Shown here: positions 56,801-64,000 of the stretch, one piece after another
Numbering within the stretch: position 1 is the stretch's first letter
Layout of the letters: each line of letters begins with the position of its first letter
Position numbers and translations under genes: made by a program
Origin: Arthrinium phaeospermum
Lineage: Eukaryota > Ascomycota > Sordariomycetes > Amphisphaeriales > Apiosporaceae
Direction of reading: 5' to 3'
Assembly (NCBI GenBank): GCA_006503535.1
Contig: QYRS01000006.1
Location: 930,001-994,000, forward strand
DNA: 64,000 bases
Notes under the pieces: generated by a model
Told to the model about the DNA's origin: nothing
The model's input: only the letters and a program-made list of their open reading frames with translations
The model's database searches: none

Positions 56801-59800
56801 AATTTAAATTATTTTTCGTTTTAAATTATATAAAATTTTAAAGCTTTTAAAATCTTTAATTATATTTTTTAAATTTTAATAAATATTTAATATTAATATA
56901 TATTTATTATTTAATTATTATTTTTTAAAAAACTTTTATTTTTTTTAAAAAAGTTTTATTATAATTTTAAAGAAATTAAAAAAAAATAATTATAATAAAA
57001 TTAAATCTTTTAAGTTATTATTTTTTAAAACGTTTAATAAAGCTTTTAAATTCGTTATTATAAAATAAATAAATTATTATATTAAAACTTTTTATTTTTT
57101 ATTATAAAATTATATAAAGATTTATAAAACGAGATTTATTAAATATTATTTATATTTTATTAAAATATATTTATAAAATTTATAATTTTATTAATAAAAA
57201 AAGTATTTAATAATTATATTATTAATATTAAACGTTTTTAAAGTGTTTAATAATTTAATTATATTAAACTTATTAATTATTTTATTTATTATAACTTTTT
57301 AATATTTATTATATTTTAAATTTAAAATTAATTAAGAAATATTATATAAATTTAAATTATTAAAAAAATCCGATTAAATTATTTAAAATTACGAAATCTT
57401 TTAAAATTTATTATTAATATTATTATTATAGTTTTTTTTATAACGTAAACTTTTTTAATAATATTTTAAAAAAAAATTTTATAATAAATATAATTAATAT
57501 AATAATTATAAAAACTTTAAAAATAACTTTTATTATTAATATTAATATTAATAATAGCGTTTTATAAAATATATTATAAAATACGTTATTAAATAATTTA
57601 TAAAATAATATTTAAATATTAATTACGGCTTAAATCGATAATATAAATATTTTAATTATTAATTAAAACGTTATAAATAACTATAAAATATTAAAAACGA
57701 TATATAAAATAATAATTTAAATAATAAAATATAGGTACGTTTTTTTATTAAATAAATATAAATTTATATATTTTTAAATAAAATAAAATAACGTTAAAAA
57801 TATATTTAATAAAAATAATATTAATTATTAAAATTAATATATTAATTATTATAAATTTTAATAATATTATATTGAAAAAATATATTTAAATATTTAAATT
57901 TTAATCGATTAAATTAATAAAAAAGCTACGATATTTTAATATATAATTTAATTTAAGCTTTTTAATATTATTATATTATAATTATTATTAAAAAATTATT
58001 AAAATAAAATATATACCCGATAACGTTTATTTTTTATTAACGAAAATAATAAGGATTTTTTTATATATTTAATAGTAATTTTTAATAATATAATTTAAAT
58101 ATAATAAAATTATTTTTTTTTTTTATAAATAAAAATAATTAAAATAAGTTATTACGATTATATTAATTATAAATTTTTTAATTTAAGCGTATATAATAAT
58201 TATTTATTAAAGTAAGGTAAAATATTTTTAAAGCGTCGTTTATTATTTTTTTAATAATAATTTTATTTATAATAATTTTTAAAAGTTTAACGTTATTTAA
58301 TAATAATAATATTTTAATAAATATTTATACGATATATAAAATAGTTTTTAAAAAATAATTATTATTTAAAAATATTATTAATTTATTAATAATTATTTAA
58401 TCGTTATTTAAAAATATAATAAATATATTAAATATAAATTTAAATTTAAAATTATCGGGCCGATTAAAATTATTTAAATCGCTTTAAAATAATATGCGAA
58501 TATATTTAAATATTTATTATTCTTTTTATTAAATTTAATACGAAATATTAATTTTAAATTTATAAAATTTAAAATTAATATTATAAATTATTTTATTATA
58601 TTTATAATTTAAATAATATAAATAAATTTATATTTTTTTTAAAAATATTTTTATAAAAAATATAAATTTATAATTATTTTAATTTTTATAAAATTAATTA
58701 AGAAATATATATTTTTATAATAAATATTAATAAATAATAACGAATTAATATAAATTATTAATATTATATTTAATATTAATAAATATTACTTTTTTTATTA
58801 TTAATATATTAAAATTAATATAAAAAGTTATGTTTATTATTAACGTTTAAAATAATTTTAAAAAATTAAATTTTTTTTAAATTAATTATTAAATTATAAA
58901 TTAAGCTTTTTTAAATTTTTTATAAATTTGTTTTTAATTTAAATAATTATTTATTAAAAACTTTTTTTTTATTATTTTTATATATTTTATATTAAATAAT
59001 ATATAAATAATATTTAATATTATTTTTATATAATTTTATAATACTTAAATTTTTTTTATTAATAATAATATTATAAATATTTTATAAAATACGATTATAA
59101 AATAATAACGATAAATTAATAAATAAATAATTTTTTATAATTAATTAATTTTTTATAATTAATCGCTTTAATTAATCTTTATAATTAATTATATTAAATA
59201 TTAAAATATTATTATTAAATATAATTTTAAAAATTTATAAAAAATTATTTTATTATTAAAGCTATTTTATTTAAAATTAAGAATTAATAATTAAAACTAT
59301 TATTTTTTAATTTTAAAAAATAATTCTTATATAAAAATTAAAATATAATAAATAATAACGCCGTTTTTAATTAAATTATTTATATTATTTTTTATTTAAA
59401 TATGTTATTAAAAATTTATTTAAACTTTATTTAAATTTTTATTAAATAATATAAAATCGAGTTAAAATTTAAAATAAAAAAATTAAATATTTTTATTTAA
59501 ACTATAAATTTAATTTTTTTTTAATCGTAAATTAAAAATAATTTTTATTAATTTTATTATAAAAACTTATTAATTTCTTATTTATTAAAAAGTATTTAAA
59601 AACTTTATTATATTATTAAAATATTAATTAAAATTTTTAATAAATTATAATTTATTATTATTAATATATTAAATAAATAAAGTTTATAAAATAAAAAAAA
59701 ATAATTTAATATTTATAAAATAATTGTTTTAATATTTTAAAAAATATATATTTTTTATATAATTTTAACGATTATTAAAAAAAATTTTTATAATTTTATA

Positions 59801-60233
59801 ATTCGTTTAATTTTTAAATATAATTTTTTTTTTTAATTTTCTAATAATATATATAAAAATTAATATAAATTATAAAATAAAATAATTTTATTATTAAAAT
59901 TTATTAATTAATCGTTTTAAAATTATAATTAATAATATATTAAAATTTAAATCGAAACGATAAATTAATTAAAATAAATATAAATAAATATTATAAAAAA
60001 TTAATTATATTATATCGTTTAAAGGTTTTAAATATAATAAAAAGATTAATTTTATAAAAATATATAAAAGTTTTAATTTAATTAATAAATATTATAATAT
60101 AATTAATATATATTAATAATTTTTAAAATATATAATTAATAAAATATTTTTATAAACGTTATTTATATAAATTTAATTAATTTTTATAATTTTTTAAATA
60201 ATTTTATTTATTAAAATTTAATATAATATCGAT

Positions 60234-60792
60234 GCCTTTAGCTTATATAGCTTAATGGGTAGGTAACCGGATATAAAGATATATATCGGGTCGAGGGTTT
60301 AAATCCCTTTAAAGGCGCCGTTTTTTAGCCTTTATTACGATAAGAAATAAGGTTTCTTTTCGTATTATACCGGACCGGTAAGAGCCGGCGGATCGATTCG
60401 GTTCGCAGTTACGGTTAATACGTACCGATTAAACGTGTTAATATTTATATAAGAGCTTTATAAAAAAGTTAATTATATTATACGATATCGGGCTTAAACC
60501 CGGGATCGGTACGTAACGTTTAAATTTAAATCCGATTACTTAACCGGTCGGTTAAAAGCCCGCTATATTTATTAAAATTTTATTTATTATTATTATTTAT
60601 ATATATTATAATAGACCTAGTACGGTTTTTTCGAAATAGTTTTTAACCGATTAATAAGGTACCTACCCTTTTAGCCCCGTACTTATCTTACGGGACCTAC
60701 TTATTAAAAACCGGCCTAATCGAATTAATCGAATTATGTAGCGGCCTCACCGTAAAACAGGGTTTACTTATGTCCAGGTCGAACCGATAAAT

Positions 60793-60813
<21 letters not shown>
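60234..60813 (+). mobile_element. tRNA-derived retroposon (SINE-like), copy 4, best preserved
   Basis: 580 bp, flanked by a 14-bp duplication AATATAATATCGAT (60,220-60,233 and 60,814-60,827). It starts GCCTTTAGCTTATATAGC, contains A box TAGCTTAATGGGTAGG, T-arm-like GAGGGTTTAAATCCC and closing TAAAGGC, an opposed module in the middle, and an A-run at 60,793-60,815. It is highly similar to copy 3. Real tRNA function is unlikely: the distance from first acceptor base to A box is too long and a retroposon body follows. Confidence 0.92.
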
Positions 60814-60823
<10 letters not shown>

Positions 60824-63800
60824 CGATTAATTTAATATATTAATATTTTATTTTAATATTTTTTTATATTATTTTTTTTATAATAAATTTTAATATATTT
60901 TATTTCTACGTTTTTATTATTATTATTTTTTATTTATAATATAATTTTATTAATATTTTAAATTTTTAATATTTAAATATAAAATATATAAAGTTTTTAA
61001 ATCGGAATTAAAATTAAAGTTAAATTTAAGTTTTTAATTTAAATTAAACAATTTAAAAATTTTAATTAATTTAATAATAAAATTATATTAAATTAAATAA
61101 GATTTATAACGTTAATAAAAAAAATTAATAAAGTTTTTTTAAAATTTAAAAATATTAAATTAAAATAAACTTTAAAATAAAAACTTTTAAAAATATTTTA
61201 TCGAATAATAAAACGATAACGGCGGCCGAAATATTAAAAAGTTTAAAAAAATACCCGGTAATTATAATTTATTTAATTAAAATAATAATAAAACGAATTA
61301 TTTAATAAAAATATTAAACTATTTAAATTTTATTAAAATAATATAATATAATTAATAAAAAAATATATATATATAAATTATTTTTTAATTATAATATATA
61401 ATATAAATTATATATAATAATAATAAATTAAATAAATACATTTTTTTTATTTTTTTTTTTTTTTTTTAATAAATTATAATTTTTATAAAAAAGTTTTAAA
61501 ATAAAATTAAAAAGTTTATTTTAAAATAATTATTTTTTATATAATAATTTAATTTATTTATTAATTTTTAAATAAAAAACGATATTAAAAATTAAATTAA
61601 ATTAACGTTTTATTTAAAAAATTTATTCGTTATATTTTAATATATTTTTTATTTAATATATAAAAAAGTTATATTAAAAAAAATTAATAATAAAATTAAT
61701 AATAATTATATATTTAATATAAATTATATTTTATTTATATTTATTATATATTTTATATTTAATTAATTTTAAATAAATTTTATATAATATATCAAAAAAT
61801 TTTAAATTAAAATAATAAATACGAAAAAATCGGCTTATAACGATTAATAATTTTAAAAAATATATCGATATAATTTTTAAAACTTTTAAAAAAAAATTTA
61901 AATTTAATAAATATTATATATTTTAAATTTTATTTCTATTTTTATTTATTTTTATTAACGTACGATTATTATTAATTTTTAAACTTTATTTTAACGATAT
62001 TCGTTTTATTTTAACCCGTAATTTAAAAAAAAATTAAATAAAATTTTTAATCGAATTTATATTAATATATATAAACACTTATTTAAATTTTAAAAATAAA
62101 TATATTTTATTAAAATTATTATTATTTAACGGTTATTTTAATTATAAAAATATATTAATAATAATTAATAAAAAGTTTTTTTTTATATTAAAAATTATTT
62201 AAAAATCGATTTTTATTTTTAACCTTTATATATTTTTTTTAATTTTTTTATTCGTTATTATATATTTTTATAAAATTTTTAAACGACGAAATCGAAAATA
62301 TCGCCTTTTTTTAAATCGCCCCCGGCGAAAACGAATTTATATTACCTTTAAAAAAAATTTATAATATTTATATTTTTTATAACGTAAAACGTAATAATAT
62401 ATTAAGTAATTATTAAATATTAATTTTTAATAAATATATTACTTTAAATAAAATTTTTAAATTAATTAAACGCGTTAGGAAATTAATTAATTTTTAATAC
62501 ATTTTAATTAATTATATTTTTTATTATATAATAAATAATAATATAAATTAAAATAATAAGATTTTATTTTAAATTATTAATTTTCTTATTTAATTAATTT
62601 ATATAAAATTTTAATAAATAATAACGACTCGTTTCGTAATTTTATAATAGAATACGCACTTAACTTTAATATTTTTTAACGCTATTATTTAAATCGTTAT
62701 ATTTACGCCGATTTTTAAGCCGTTTATTATTATTTAAAGCCTTAATAATAATTTATTAAATAGGTTACGAACTATAGATATTTTTAAAGCGCGCGTCGAC
62801 TTATTTCTTTAATGTAAAAATAATTAGCTACTTTAAAAAGTAATTTAAAAATTATAAAATAACGGTATAATTAAAAACTTTATTATTTAAAAGCAAAAAA
62901 TATAAAAATTACGATATAAAATTAATTTATATTATATAAAGTTATATAACGAGGAGTTATAATAAATTCGCGTAGAGTAGATTAATTAATAAATATATAA
63001 TATTAAATAATAAATTTAAAATAATAATATTAACGATTTAATTTTTTTAAAAAATTATTCGTTAATATACCCTATTTAAAGTAAAATTTTTAATACTTTT
63101 TAAAAAACAATAGTTATTAATATTATAAAATAAATAAAACGTTATATAATTATTATTAAAACTATTATTAAATATTATTTTATATAAAACTATAATAACT
63201 TCGTTAATTAAATCGAAATACCTATTAAATTACTTTTAAAATTTTAGTTATTTATAAATAAAAAGCGTATTAAAAAGTTATAGAATTTTATTATTATTAA
63301 AAAAAAAGGCGAGAAGTTAATAAAATATTTATTTATATTAATAAGGTTATAATTACACCTTTAAATAATTTATAATATTCCGACTTTTATTATTATTATA
63401 TTAGCTCGTTTATTATTAGGCGATACTTTAATAAAAGGTATTTAAAGATAATTATAAACTTTAATATTAAAATTAAGTATCTTATATACTTTAATTTTTA
63501 ATTAAAAAATAAAAAGTATTTTTAAAATTATATATTAAATATATAAAATAAAATTAAAGTATAACCTTAAGGATAAAATTTTATTTTAAATATAAAAAAA
63601 ATAACGGATTTTGGTTAATTAATTACTATAAGAAATAATTACGTAACTTAGGCGAGGGTTTATTTAATATTATTATTATATATTTAGTATAAATATTTAA
63701 AACTTTTTTATTTTAAAAAACGGTTTTAAATTAGTACTTTAATAAAATTATTATACTTTTAAATTCGTGTATATATATTTTATATACTTAAATAATCGTT

Positions 63801-64000
63801 ATTACGATAATAATAATAAGGAATAATATATAATTATAAGATAATTTTATACTTTAAAACTTAATATTATTATTATAATTTATAACTTATATATTAAGTA
63901 TATTAATATTTAATATATTATTTAAATATTAAATTAAATCGTTTTATTATTATAATTTTAAAATAAATTTATATTTTAAAAAGATTCGTATCTTAAAATA

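Larger units (their letters stand above)
25360..64000. other. RIP-degraded AT-rich isochore without credible genes
   Basis: About 38.6 kb of extremely A/T-rich DNA with stop codons in all frames. Most of the surviving C and G are in CpG (TCGA, ACGT contexts), as expected if CpA and to a lesser extent CpT/CpC were converted to TpN on both strands by RIP. Many stretches occur two to seven times, which is the substrate RIP needs. Identified repeats are listed separately. The stretches 49,672-52,740, 53,830-60,219 and 60,828-64,000 contain further degraded sequence, with somewhat more residual GC at about 62,600-63,800, where I can name nothing. Such blocks are usually H3K9-methylated heterochromatin, and may be centromeric or subtelomeric. 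Confidence 0.9.

Noticed and set aside
25360..64000. Mitochondrial DNA insertion or assembly contamination
   Set aside because: The block is built of repeats with CpG-restricted residual cytosine and nuclear-type retroposons with poly(A) tails; no mitochondrial genes are recognisable.

Overview
The window looks like a filamentous ascomycete (Pezizomycotina) genome. Genes have short introns of about 46-67 bp with GT...AG ends and CTAAC/CTGAC branch points. Families such as DUF3435 recombinases, F-box proteins and the Cys-rich 'GCCPFDPC' surface motif are fungal. The right 60% is an AT-rich block whose few remaining cytosines sit mostly in CpG, the typical scar of repeat-induced point mutation (RIP).

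Layout. 1-770: short GC-normal piece, then a 400-bp AT-rich block with an evenly spaced array of the palindrome TTTACTAGTAAA. 690-22,600: compact gene-rich segment of about 15 small genes: a membrane-protein fragment, a single-pass Cys-motif surface protein, an F-box protein, a MADS-like factor, a secreted S/T-rich protein, several small disordered or coiled-coil proteins, a RING protein with two SUMO-interacting motifs, a Gly-rich miniprotein, a winged-helix/TPR protein resembling the back half of an NLR, a 475-aa unknown and two paralogs that join a transthyretin/HIU-hydrolase-like domain to AT-hooks. 22,794-25,177: a DUF3435 tyrosine recombinase with its R...R...H...Y residues intact, transcribed leftwards, i.e. 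into the gene cluster. 25,330-64,000: a RIP isochore without credible ORFs. It contains four copies of a 580-bp tRNA-derived retroposon with poly(A) tails and 10-15-bp target duplications, at least seven copies of an LTR-like repeat of about 1.1 kb in two forms, and an LTR retrotransposon of about 9.8 kb nested inside one of those repeats.

Interpretation. A DUF3435 recombinase at the edge of an accessory cluster and pointing into it is the expected geometry of the captain end of a Starship giant transposon. The proposed element would start near 25.34 kb and extend left, possibly beyond the window; its far end is not identified. The cargo is rich in putative regulators (AT-hook, MADS-like, F-box, RING/SIM) rather than metabolic enzymes. 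The most novel items are the paired pseudo-HIUase/AT-hook proteins, the SIM-SIM-RING protein, the palindrome array, and the retroposon with two opposed tRNA-like modules. All exon structures were deduced by hand from splice signals and reading frames.
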